Shown here in pieces: positions 8,996-17,386 of a stretch of 64,000 bases of DNA. Numbering within the stretch: the stretch's first letter is position 1; each line of letters opens with the position of its first letter. The translations under genes and the position numbers were made by a program. The notes beneath the pieces were generated by a model. It was given only the letters and a program-made list of their open reading frames with translations, had not been told where the DNA came from and searched no databases. This DNA comes from Sphaerochaeta sp. Lineage in GTDB: Bacteria > Spirochaetota > Spirochaetia > Sphaerochaetales > Sphaerochaetaceae. Location of the stretch: positions 1 to 64,000 of the forward strand of contig JAEINL010000005.1 of the NCBI GenBank assembly GCA_016342655.1, in the 5' to 3' direction.

Positions 8996-9019
8996 AGCTG
9001 GGAAACTTAGCCCAGTTAA
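8996..9019. repeat. Hairpin-forming 24-bp motif, second copy at 3238-3261
   Basis: agctgggaaacttagcccagttaa against acctgggtaatctagcccagttaa: 20 of 24 identical; both keep CTGGG...CCCAG arms. Confidence 0.55.
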
Positions 9020-9145
9020 CCCTCATACCTTTAGTTGCATAGGGACTACCGGCCAGTGACCCTAGCAACACCCAGAAGTTCCGTGACCGTGGGGTTTTCT
9101 GGGAAACGACAACTATATACATGTAACGCAATAAGGAGATGAGAC

Positions 9146-9388
9146 ATGAACGAAGAGATGAGAGAAGAAATTGACGCCCTGGTACCTAAGAAAGCCTGGT
9201 TCAGCCTGAAGGAAGTCTGTGCACTGAAGAACCTCTGCTACAAGACTTCATGCAACAACACCGACCTGCAGCCGCTCAAGGGCAAGCCTGACGGCAAGAT
9301 TGGAGGGAAGAAGATGTGGCTACGGATGACGCTGATCAGCTGGCTCACCATGACAGACCAGGACATCAAGGGGGATACCACCAAATGA
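9146..9388 (+). CDS. Small helix-turn-helix/excisionase-like protein
   Basis: 80 aa; AWFSLKEVCALKNLCYKTSCNN...GKIGGKKMWLRMTLISWL. Overlaps the next gene's start (ATGA at 9385). Confidence 0.5.
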   Translation: MNEEMREEIDALVPKKAWFSLKEVCALKNLCYKTSCNNTDLQPLKGKPDGKIGGKKMWLRMTLISWLTMTDQDIKGDTTK

Positions 9389-11580
9389 AAATCAAGGTGA
9401 CTACCGGCTTGGCTGGAACAGGGAAGAGCTATGAGATGTACAAGGCCATCAATGATTATATCCATGACAATGAAAATGATCATGTCATGGTGCTTTCATT
9501 CAACAGGGCTCTCAAAGAGAAGGCGATGTCCGAGCTTGAGGATTGCAAACGGTGTAGCATCCATACTATCCACAGCCTTTCATATGATATGCTCAAGTAC
9601 TTTATGAGACTGCCAAAGGCTTTTCAGAACCTGGCATCTGCACCAGATCAAAACGCCAGCTGTATTAATGGGGAAAAAGGCAAGTTCGATACCCTTATCC
9701 ATAAGGCGTTGCAATTATGCATAAAGGACCCTGCGTCGATACGAAAGTACTTCCAACACCGTTCCCCAAATGCAATATTCATAGATGAATTCCAAGACTT
9801 GAGACGTGACTACGTCGAGCTGGTGTTCCAGATTTCTTCAATCATGGGAACAAAGCAGGTAATCCTCATGGGCGATCCAAACCAGAAGATATACGAGTAC
9901 CTCAACGCCCATGCCAAGGATGTTCGATTCAAGGGGCTGCCCTACCCCACAAGCACAAGTATAGAGGACAACTTCTCCAAGGTGACGGAACTGTTCCATG
10001 CCCAGAAAGAAGACATCTCAAATAGTTGCCTGAATATATGCAGACGCTCGACACTTGAGATACAACAAGCCATCAACCATTTCTTATCAGGCAATGGAGG
10101 CATCCAGGGAGACCTATACTATAAATTGGACGGGCAGCAACCATCAGGGGACAAGGCAAAGGTAAGGATATTTACTACGAAAGAAGAAGAATTCATATGG
10201 GTATGTAAAGAAGTCAGCAACCTGCCTGCTGGGGCTGATATCCTCATAGTCTCACAGTATAACCATGTACTCAAAATGTATGAAAGCCTTGTGACGCAGG
10301 CGAAAGAACAGGAGATCAGCCTAGATCTATGCGCAGTAGATGAGATGGCAGTCACTACCATACATAGGCAGAAAGGATTGGAAGCAGATTTTGTGTTCCT
10401 CGTGGGAGTACAGGGAAAGGAGGTCCTAGAGAAGGTATGCCAGGACGAGATGCTATCAAAGGAGCATGATCACCTGGACATCTACAACCTGGTACCTCAG
10501 GCTGACACGGGAATAACAGACGTCATCTATACGGGCATGTCCAGGGCAAAGAAACAGTTGTCCCTCTCAACGAGTTACCCAAACTCTCCCCTTGAGGTCT
10601 TCTCAACATGCAGCCATATCTGCTTCAGTGACACCAGGAATGCCGTAGCGAAGTCCTGGAAACGGTTCCCTGTATTATCACTGGACAGGAATTTCACCCT
10701 CGACAAGCTCAAGAAGTCTTCCATAGACTCACTGATCATTAATGTAAGGGATGTCGATGCACCTTTTCTCAGATATGTACCTAAAGGCAATATCCCAAAG
10801 GATAAGGGTAAATTCCAGAAGGGGTTCGTAGGACATGAGAGAGGTGTCCCGGTCACAGTAATAAGGAACAACGGCAAAAACGGAAGTTACCAGTTCGAGA
10901 TGCTGGACCTCAACCCTCTGAAAAAGAGAGGCTACAGTGATATACAGATACTTAGACACTGCATGAACTATGTACTGAAGTTCTTCGATGAAAGGATAGA
11001 CCCAGGCAAGATGGAGATAGCAAGGCTGGACATAGCGCTATACCGTCAGTTCAATGATGCCAGTGAAGCGAAAGCCGTCCTCAACAGCTTCTACGCTGGA
11101 ATAGACCATTCTAAGATCAACAGTGTTAAAGACAACTCAGGGAATGCCTACAGTGTTGTAGAAGGCAAGAGGTTCAAATCATGGGGAATCCATACCCTGT
11201 ACCTGAACTTTCATGCGAATAAGCATGGTAAGAAACACCCCTGCGTATACAGAATATACAATACTAATAACAAGAACAGGAACTATCAGGAATCCACTGA
11301 GGATAGAAATCAAAGCGGGTATACCAAAAGGAATTGCTGGAAGGTTGAATGGAAACTTACAAGCAGCGTCCTTAGAAGAAACTATGCACTTAAAGGTAAC
11401 AACAACTGCAGAAGCCTGATGGAGTCCTTACAGCGAGATGATGCTTTCCTGCTGGACTTGTATAAAAGCATAAGCAATCACTTCAACCTGCATGTAGGCA
11501 AGATATTCGATATAGGGGAAGGTACCTCTGAGACAGCAGACACCCTACTGACTTTAGAGAGAGCAAGGCTGCATATGTAG
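9385..11580 (+). CDS. Superfamily 1 (UvrD/Rep-like) helicase with a C-terminal replication-initiator-like region
   Basis: GLAGTGKS (Walker A), IFIDEFQDLRRDYVEL and LMGDPNQKIYEY, TTIHRQKGLEADFVFL, YTGMSRAKKQL. The C-terminal ~280 aa include MEIARLDIALYRQF and VYRIYNT...WKVEWKLTSSVLRR. The ORF track starts at 9316, but ATG 9385 overlaps the upstream stop and begins MKIKVTTGLAGTGKS. Confidence 0.85.
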   Translation: MKIKVTTGLAGTGKSYEMYKAINDYIHDNENDHVMVLSFNRALKEKAMSELEDCKRCSIHTIHSLSYDMLKYFMRLPKAFQNLASAPDQNASCINGEKGKFDTLIHKALQLCIKDPASIRKYFQHRSPNAIFIDEFQDLRRDYVELVFQISSIMGTKQVILMGDPNQKIYEYLNAHAKDVRFKGLPYPTSTSIEDNFSKVTELFHAQKEDISNSCLNICRRSTLEIQQAINHFLSGNGGIQGDLYYKLDGQQPSGDKAKVRIFTTKEEEFIWVCKEVSNLPAGADILIVSQYNHVLKMYESLVTQAKEQEISLDLCAVDEMAVTTIHRQKGLEADFVFLVGVQGKEVLEKVCQDEMLSKEHDHLDIYNLVPQADTGITDVIYTGMSRAKKQLSLSTSYPNSPLEVFSTCSHICFSDTRNAVAKSWKRFPVLSLDRNFTLDKLKKSSIDSLIINVRDVDAPFLRYVPKGNIPKDKGKFQKGFVGHERGVPVTVIRNNGKNGSYQFEMLDLNPLKKRGYSDIQILRHCMNYVLKFFDERIDPGKMEIARLDIALYRQFNDASEAKAVLNSFYAGIDHSKINSVKDNSGNAYSVVEGKRFKSWGIHTLYLNFHANKHGKKHPCVYRIYNTNNKNRNYQESTEDRNQSGYTKRNCWKVEWKLTSSVLRRNYALKGNNNCRSLMESLQRDDAFLLDLYKSISNHFNLHVGKIFDIGEGTSETADTLLTLERARLHM

Positions 11581-12220
11581 AAGAAGACGGTAAGATACCT
11601 GAGGATAGATTATGGTGGGAGAGCACTACTGAACATACTGGAGAGGAGTCAGTCTCCCCTTATGCTAGGGATGATAACAAGCAAAACTATACTACAGTCG
11701 ATACTACCTTAGAAGAGATGCCGGTATGTATAGAGGAAGAGAGCAATACTTTCAAAGTGTTATGATAACGATATATGCGCAAGTCTAGGGCATAAACTGG
11801 AGGAGATTGATAGCCATACTGGTCGTTTTAGCTAGAAGTCTGGTTGGATGATGAGACAAACTGTTCCGATGCAAGGGAAAGAGATTTATAAGGGGAAAAT
11901 GCTGGTGATGATGAGAAGGAAGGAAGTCCAGGGTATATATTAAAGAAAGATTTCAACCCAGCTTGCAATGGTTACCATATAAATAGAAGGAACAACCTCC
12001 TTCTAATCCTATCAAGGGTATTCTCTTCTTCCTATACCTCAATAACAATATACGGTCTTGCAGGTTTTCACTTAAAAAACCCATAGCGTCTGGTTGTTAC
12101 CACAACGAATACACTGGGTGACTTTCAGCTTCTAAGTAATCGCAGGTGACGGTGTCTCACGCTCCTGAGTTAAAGCGAGATTGGCGGCTACTAAAGTTTA
12201 TCTTGTGCCCCCGCTCCCCT

Positions 12221-12255
12221 AATACCACGTAATTGGCATAATGTGGTTATAGAAG
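12221..12255. promoter_or_regulatory. Candidate recombinase core site or operator upstream of the tyrosine recombinase
   Basis: ACCACGTAAT-TGGC-ATAATGTGGT (12224-12247): 8 of 10 arm positions symmetric; contains GCATAATGT as in dif-type sites; ends 45 bp before ATG 12292. Confidence 0.35.
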
Positions 12256-12291
12256 AGACCGAAAACACAAAGGTCAAAACGGAGGCAAAAC

Positions 12292-13146
12292 ATGGAAACA
12301 TCGGTTCAGAGAAAGAGGGGAGAGACAGAATACCTCGCCCTGTACCCCAAATACAGACGGGAGACCTCAGCTCTCATCAAATGGCTGCACACGAACACGA
12401 GGAGTCTCGACACGGAGTCCATCGGCGACTACCTTATATTCCTCAAGGATTGTGGCTACGCACCCCGCAGCTACAACCTCAAGCTTACAGCAATCAAGGA
12501 AAGCCTCAGGTGGGTGTTCGACCAGAGTACCGACTCGATGGACATGGGCAAGAAGATGCAGCTCGAGGCTTTCCTCAAGACACTCAAGCCGTACAAGATA
12601 CAGTCCATAGCGATTTCCGATGACAAGGTCCTGTCACGTGAAGAGGTGGACCTCTTGAGGGCTTCGGTCACACTGAGACTGGGCATCATCATATCGTTCC
12701 TCTACCATACAGGGTTGCGCATATCAGAGTTGACAGGAATCAGGCTTGACGACATCAGGGAAAACGGCGCCTATGACTACATCCAGATCCTCGGCAAGGG
12801 GAACAAGATACGTGAAATCAAATGCCGGAGGGAGCTCATGGATCAGATAAGGGATGAGTTCAATGGATCCGTCTACCTTTTCGAGTCTGAGGTATGGAGA
12901 CAGGGCAATGAAGGGGGCCGTCCCCTGAGCCGCCATAATGTCTCAAAGGCCATAACGAAGGCAGGGCTGAAATACCTGGACAGGGAGATATCAGCCCACA
13001 CGTTCAGACACTCATTCGCAACTCGCCTGATCGGTGAGGGAAAGAACATAAAAGGCGTCTCAGGTTACCTCGGCCACAGCTCGGTGAAGACGACGCTGGA
13101 CCTCTACGTCCATGACAGCCTGGAGCTTGGCGACCTGCCGGTGTGA
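12292..13146 (+). CDS. Tyrosine recombinase (XerC/XerD-like)
   Basis: 284 aa; HTGLRISELTGIRLDDI (R), HTFRHSFATRLI (HxxR), YLGHSSVKTTLDLYVH (GH, catalytic Y). Confidence 0.93.
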   Translation: METSVQRKRGETEYLALYPKYRRETSALIKWLHTNTRSLDTESIGDYLIFLKDCGYAPRSYNLKLTAIKESLRWVFDQSTDSMDMGKKMQLEAFLKTLKPYKIQSIAISDDKVLSREEVDLLRASVTLRLGIIISFLYHTGLRISELTGIRLDDIRENGAYDYIQILGKGNKIREIKCRRELMDQIRDEFNGSVYLFESEVWRQGNEGGRPLSRHNVSKAITKAGLKYLDREISAHTFRHSFATRLIGEGKNIKGVSGYLGHSSVKTTLDLYVHDSLELGDLPV

Positions 13147-13583
13147 ATACCGGTCGAATAGTATAAGAGAATTCCAGCATGGCAGAATCAGATTCCTGAT
13201 ACATGGGATCCCCCTGGTACTTTTGTGTTCTGTTAAAACCATAGTAACAGGGTTCCGTGGGGTTTTGCTTTCTTTTCCGCTTTTCGGCCGACATATTATC
13301 TTATTGTCCTCCTTTCATTGCAACCAGAGAAAACATCTTTACAGCCACAATCGTCTTCAGTCTTCGGCAGAAACAGTACAACCAATGACCCACGAGGGAA
13401 ATATAACCTGTAATCGCCATCACGAGGTAAAGAGAAGACTGCCAATCCAAAGTGGACATTTGTCCTGTTTGAATTCTTTGGTTTCCTTCAATTGACGCCG
13501 AAGGTACTTCATGTGTGCGTATTTGATTAGGTAGGAATGATCAGATTAATGGCAGTTGCTTCTAGCTCATACCACACTCACAT

Positions 13584-13699
13584 ATATGCACTAGGATCAG
13601 CCATACCGCATCCAGTAGACTAAGGAAGCAAATTACCTAGTCTATGAATCTGGGCTTGGTATGGAGAGCTTTGGACTCAGCTGGTCGATTAGTGCATAT
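13584..13699. other. Long imperfect inverted structure in intergenic DNA (candidate ncRNA, ssDNA origin or recombination site)
   Basis: Nested stems: ATATGCACTA/TAGTGCATAT (13584-13593/13690-13699), GATCAG/CTGGTC (13595-13600/13681-13686), CCATACC/GGTATGG (13601-13607/13658-13664), TCCAG/CTGGG (13611-13615/13650-13654), TAGACTAaGG/CCTAGTCTA (13616-13625/13636-13644). Confidence 0.7.
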
Positions 13700-13923
13700 C
13701 AAAAGTTGTAACTATGATTGTTAACTAGACTTAATCTATGGTTAAGTTAAGCTCTGATTTGGTGTATGGTGAATATGAAGAGCGTTCTCTGTCAAGTAGA
13801 AACCAACTGAACCAAGTTTTTCAAATGAGATAGTAACGGCGCTTTGACTCTACAAGGCTACAATTGGTTTGTAATCCATCTGATTGCTCACAAAGAATAC
13901 TATTAACAACCAGCAAATGGAGA

Positions 13924-15552
13924 TTACGTTTTGAAAATATGTTTTCTATGATATTCAAAATATTTCTTCTGCTTTTCTGTCAGTGTTTTGTGTAATCTCA
14001 TATATATGGAAATTCCTAGTCTTGAAAGATCTTCTTCTGAAATATGGGGGGAAATACTAATTTTACCCTCATTATCAAATGATATAAGTCCTTGGTCAAA
14101 TGCCCTATCCAGATTTGGGACAAGTAATAATCCATTATCTTTATCAGTAGACTCTAAAAGAGTACAAGCCTTCCAAGGCTTTATATGTGAAGCAATCAAC
14201 ATGTTTTCATTACGGCACCCAGTAACACTGCAATAATTCCAGTATTGGAGTAATGACTTTCGGTACGAACCTTGCCCTACTCTTGCCATAACCACTGTCT
14301 CTCGCTCATTAGGGGTAAGAGAGTCATATTGTTCTAAGTGTTCTGTGAAGCGAAATTCAGTAATCTGTTGATCTTCTAATTCTTGACTAACAGTAGCAAT
14401 AATCCAAACAAAGGAATGGGCATCAAGAAGAGATACTTCCTCAATGCCAAATTCAATTAGTAGTTGTTGGACCTGTTTAATATACGAAATATAAAGATTG
14501 TAGTTATCCCATGAACAGTTACCTGAAAGGGTAAAATCTTGAATACCTAAGAGCTTTAATGCCATCTCAAATCGAGTAGTACTCACGGGCAAGTATTGCA
14601 ATTTATTTTTTAAGAAAAAGAAAAAGGACATCAACGAATAGTGATTTGGGATAAGCTCCTGCAACAATATAAACGATTCCCGATCACTCTTAATTCCTCT
14701 ATAAAAATCAAAAAATGCTTGCTCCAACCGTTTTGAGGTATCTTTGTTAGGTCCAATCGATGCAAATCTTTCCACATCCTGCCATGGAACAAGATTCTTC
14801 CGGGCTTGCAAGGCAGCTACGACCTTAGCAAAGATTCTACCCGTGCCAATTTCCTTTTCCTTCCATTCTTCGTAGTCCAGTAGTATATTTGCTTTGCTAA
14901 AAACAGAGTCTTTGTATCCTTCACTATTTAATAGATATTCATTTTGAGAAAAGGAAGTAAATCCTTCGTTGCTATTTTGGTTTACCAAAGCTTTGAACAT
15001 GTCAAAATAGGTTAAAAATCTCACGGTATCTATTATTTGGGTTGATTGTACATTTCGAATAGGAATATTATGCAATCTATCGTTGATAATGTCGAATGAT
15101 ACTTTTGAAATAGGATAAGTTGAAGCTTGGATACCAGCAAAAATCAAGGGATCCTCTTCCTTGATTGCAGTATCTTCCAAATCGCTAAGAAGCAAAGGAT
15201 TATTGAGATGTGTCGAAATATATTCTAATTTTACCCTGTAACGTGGTATTTGGCCATCATCCTTGTTTATCCAAAAATCACTTTTATCTGAAACAATTTT
15301 TTGTGGCTGTGACATAACCCTTACAATTGCATATATTCCTGGTTGCAATCTAGGATTTCCGCCTAATTTCTTTTTTGACCTATTGTCTCTACCAACCCTA
15401 ATAATCCCTAACTCTCCAGATTTAAAATAGTCTTTATGGAAATCAGAAATTGAATAGATATCCTCAGTTACTCCAGATTTAATGAACCGATCAATTTCCC
15501 ATTTGTTCGGATTACACATGAACATCCAATAGCCAGTATTTGGTTTTTTCAT
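13924..15552 (-). CDS. EVE domain-HNH endonuclease (candidate modification-dependent restriction enzyme)
   Basis: 542 aa; EVE/PUA-like N-terminus (GYWMFMCNPNKWEI...GELGIIRVGRDNR...GIYAIVRVMSQP); HNH_2-type C-terminus (GSYRKSLLQYWNYCSVTGCRNENMLIASHIKPWKAC...NGLLLVPNLDRAFDQGLISFD). Confidence 0.88.
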   Translation of the reverse strand: MKKPNTGYWMFMCNPNKWEIDRFIKSGVTEDIYSISDFHKDYFKSGELGIIRVGRDNRSKKKLGGNPRLQPGIYAIVRVMSQPQKIVSDKSDFWINKDDGQIPRYRVKLEYISTHLNNPLLLSDLEDTAIKEEDPLIFAGIQASTYPISKVSFDIINDRLHNIPIRNVQSTQIIDTVRFLTYFDMFKALVNQNSNEGFTSFSQNEYLLNSEGYKDSVFSKANILLDYEEWKEKEIGTGRIFAKVVAALQARKNLVPWQDVERFASIGPNKDTSKRLEQAFFDFYRGIKSDRESFILLQELIPNHYSLMSFFFFLKNKLQYLPVSTTRFEMALKLLGIQDFTLSGNCSWDNYNLYISYIKQVQQLLIEFGIEEVSLLDAHSFVWIIATVSQELEDQQITEFRFTEHLEQYDSLTPNERETVVMARVGQGSYRKSLLQYWNYCSVTGCRNENMLIASHIKPWKACTLLESTDKDNGLLLVPNLDRAFDQGLISFDNEGKISISPHISEEDLSRLGISIYMRLHKTLTEKQKKYFEYHRKHIFKT

Positions 15553-15695
15553 TTAATTGTTTTCCTTTATATAATTAACATACTAAAGGATGTCCTTTTA
15601 GTAAATCAAGCACAAACGATATTTCAAAGTAAAACATTGGTTGCCTCTGTTGCCCTCACTAATGACTACATAAAAATCCAGCTATATCCAGTGGG

Positions 15696-16841
15696 TTATA
15701 CCGAAACCTCCTGCTCATTAGAGGTAATCCACATGGCATCGATAACATCTCCCTGGCTTTGCATATGGGCGGGTTCCCAATGTGTATACCTGTCCTGTAC
15801 GGCCTCGCTGTTCCATCCCAGCATCACCCTTATTTTATCAGGGTTCTCCCCACTGGCCCGTAACATCGTATTCAGGGTGTGTCTGAAACTATGAGGACGC
15901 AACCGCCTTCCTTCAGTGGGAATGCCAGCCCTTTCAAGCGCTTTGTCGAACCTCTTCTTCCACCAGGTTTCACCCAGACGAGAACCATCTATATTGCAGA
16001 ATACAAGATCATCAGGTGATTTGTTATATGTATCTTCCCAACGAAGTATCAGTCGTTCTCTGAGGATATTTGCCATAGGTACTGTCCTAGGATGGTTCGA
16101 TTTTGGTGGCCCGGTGGTATCCAAGTCTTTCCATGCATCTTCTACCGAAATGTAACTTTGTTCAAAATGAAGATGCTTCCACTTGAGTGCAAGAACCTCA
16201 CCTCTTCGCATTCCTGTGGTAGCCGCTAGAAAGAAACAGGTGTAATCAAGTACTTCGTTCCATATCTTTTTGTAGTCATCAGGAAATAATTTATCAAGTT
16301 CTTCAATGGAGAAGATCCCTGTTGGCTTGGCGTTATCCTTAATGTCACTGACACCGATCATAGGATTGACTACGATATCTTGTCGATACACAGCCTCATT
16401 AAAAATAACACGAAGGACACTCATGATCTTGTTAACTGTGCCAGACGCTAGGTCCTTCTTAGTAATTGAGGTGCGGAAGTCAAGGATATGCGAACGCCTT
16501 ATATCCTGCAAACGCATCTTTTGTAATCTAGACTTCAACACATGGGTCTCCAGATTGGTCCTCTGGATTGCCACATACCGTTTCGTGATGGACTTCCCTT
16601 CTTCACGCAGTCTTGCAGCGTGAGGGCAACTGTCCCAGAGAAAAAACTGATTTGCATAGTTCTCAAATACTTCATTCGATACCTTCTGGAGCCCATTGTT
16701 TTTAAGCAGTTCATTCACGTAGGACTCGGCCTTTGCTTTAGCCGTCAGACCTGATGAAGTGAAATTCACCTCACCCTTGAACTTGTAATACCATACCTTC
16801 CCTCGTTTCTTGTAACAGACGTCCTTGTTTAATCTACCCAT
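15696..16841 (-). CDS. Phage-type tyrosine integrase
   Basis: 381 aa; TTGMRRGEVLALKW, HSFRHTLNTML, LGWNSEAVQDRYTHW; AP2-like N-terminus; adjacent to tRNA-Val. Confidence 0.93.
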   Translation of the reverse strand: MGRLNKDVCYKKRGKVWYYKFKGEVNFTSSGLTAKAKAESYVNELLKNNGLQKVSNEVFENYANQFFLWDSCPHAARLREEGKSITKRYVAIQRTNLETHVLKSRLQKMRLQDIRRSHILDFRTSITKKDLASGTVNKIMSVLRVIFNEAVYRQDIVVNPMIGVSDIKDNAKPTGIFSIEELDKLFPDDYKKIWNEVLDYTCFFLAATTGMRRGEVLALKWKHLHFEQSYISVEDAWKDLDTTGPPKSNHPRTVPMANILRERLILRWEDTYNKSPDDLVFCNIDGSRLGETWWKKRFDKALERAGIPTEGRRLRPHSFRHTLNTMLRASGENPDKIRVMLGWNSEAVQDRYTHWEPAHMQSQGDVIDAMWITSNEQEVSV

Positions 16842-16995
16842 GATACTGTCCTCCTGATGTAATAGTCAGAGGTTTTTGAAAAACCTTGATCTTTGAACTC
16901 AGAAGAACGTAAGGGAATGAGGATGGGATGGGGTAGCTACCTTTGAATTTAAAAATAAAATGTACATAAAATGTACAAACCTTCATAAAAACAAT

Positions 16996-17030
16996 AAAAG
17001 CCATTCTCTTTTTCTTAGAGGATGGCTTTT
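16996..17030. terminator. Bidirectional hairpin terminator between integrase and tRNA
   Basis: AAAAGCCATTCTCT-tttctt-AGAGGATGGCTTTT, 13 of 14 paired, A/T tracts on both sides. Confidence 0.7.
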
Positions 17031-17059
17031 ATTCTTAAGTAATATAAGGTATTAGTTAA

Positions 17060-17131
17060 TAGGCGCGATTGGGTTTGAACCAACGACTTCTACCGTGTGA
17101 AGGTAGCACTCTCCCGCTGAGTTACGCGCCC
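17060..17131 (-). tRNA. tRNA-Val (anticodon CAC)
   Basis: Minus strand GGGCGCG TA ACTCAGCGGGAGAGT G CTACC TTCACAC GGTAG AAGTC GTTGG TTCAAAC CCAAT CGCGCCT A folds as a cloverleaf; CCA not encoded. Confidence 0.93.
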
Positions 17132-17386
17132 GACTACTCAAACCATAATAAGGAAAAGAAAGGCTCTTGTCCAGTACTGATTTTCTTGATTTATTGACAA
17201 TGAGCCTAGTATTTCAGGTAATTCCTTATGAGAGCCTTTATTACCCAGCATTCAAACAAACTTGATTTAGAAATACCTGCACTTGCATTCTTTTTCTGAG
17301 TTCAGGGTGTTTCGTTGCTCTTCCCATGAAAAGTCCAAACACCCCTCCCCCTTCTCATGCTACAATAAGAGTAAGAGAGGCCCACC

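Noticed and set aside
10700-11580. HUH endonuclease motif in the helicase C-terminus
   Set aside because: No clear His-hydrophobic-His with downstream catalytic Tyr was found; resemblance is to Rep_trans-like patterns only, so the initiator call is kept as inference.
12243-12623. 126-aa ORF overlapping the recombinase start
   Set aside because: Overlaps the recombinase in another frame; low-complexity, no motif; the recombinase start at 12292 is better supported.
13250-13275. Weak AAAACC/GGTTTT inverted repeat as recombinase terminator
   Set aside because: Only 6 bp stem with a long loop; not convincing.
13060-13495. Small ORFs around the end of the recombinase gene (60-127 aa)
   Set aside because: Overlap the recombinase or intergenic DNA; no motif, no ribosome-binding site evident.
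1-17060. Second att copy of the tRNA-Val 3' end
   Set aside because: No second occurrence of the gcgcgattgggtttgaacc segment was noticed by eye; the distal att is probably outside the window, but a real search is needed.
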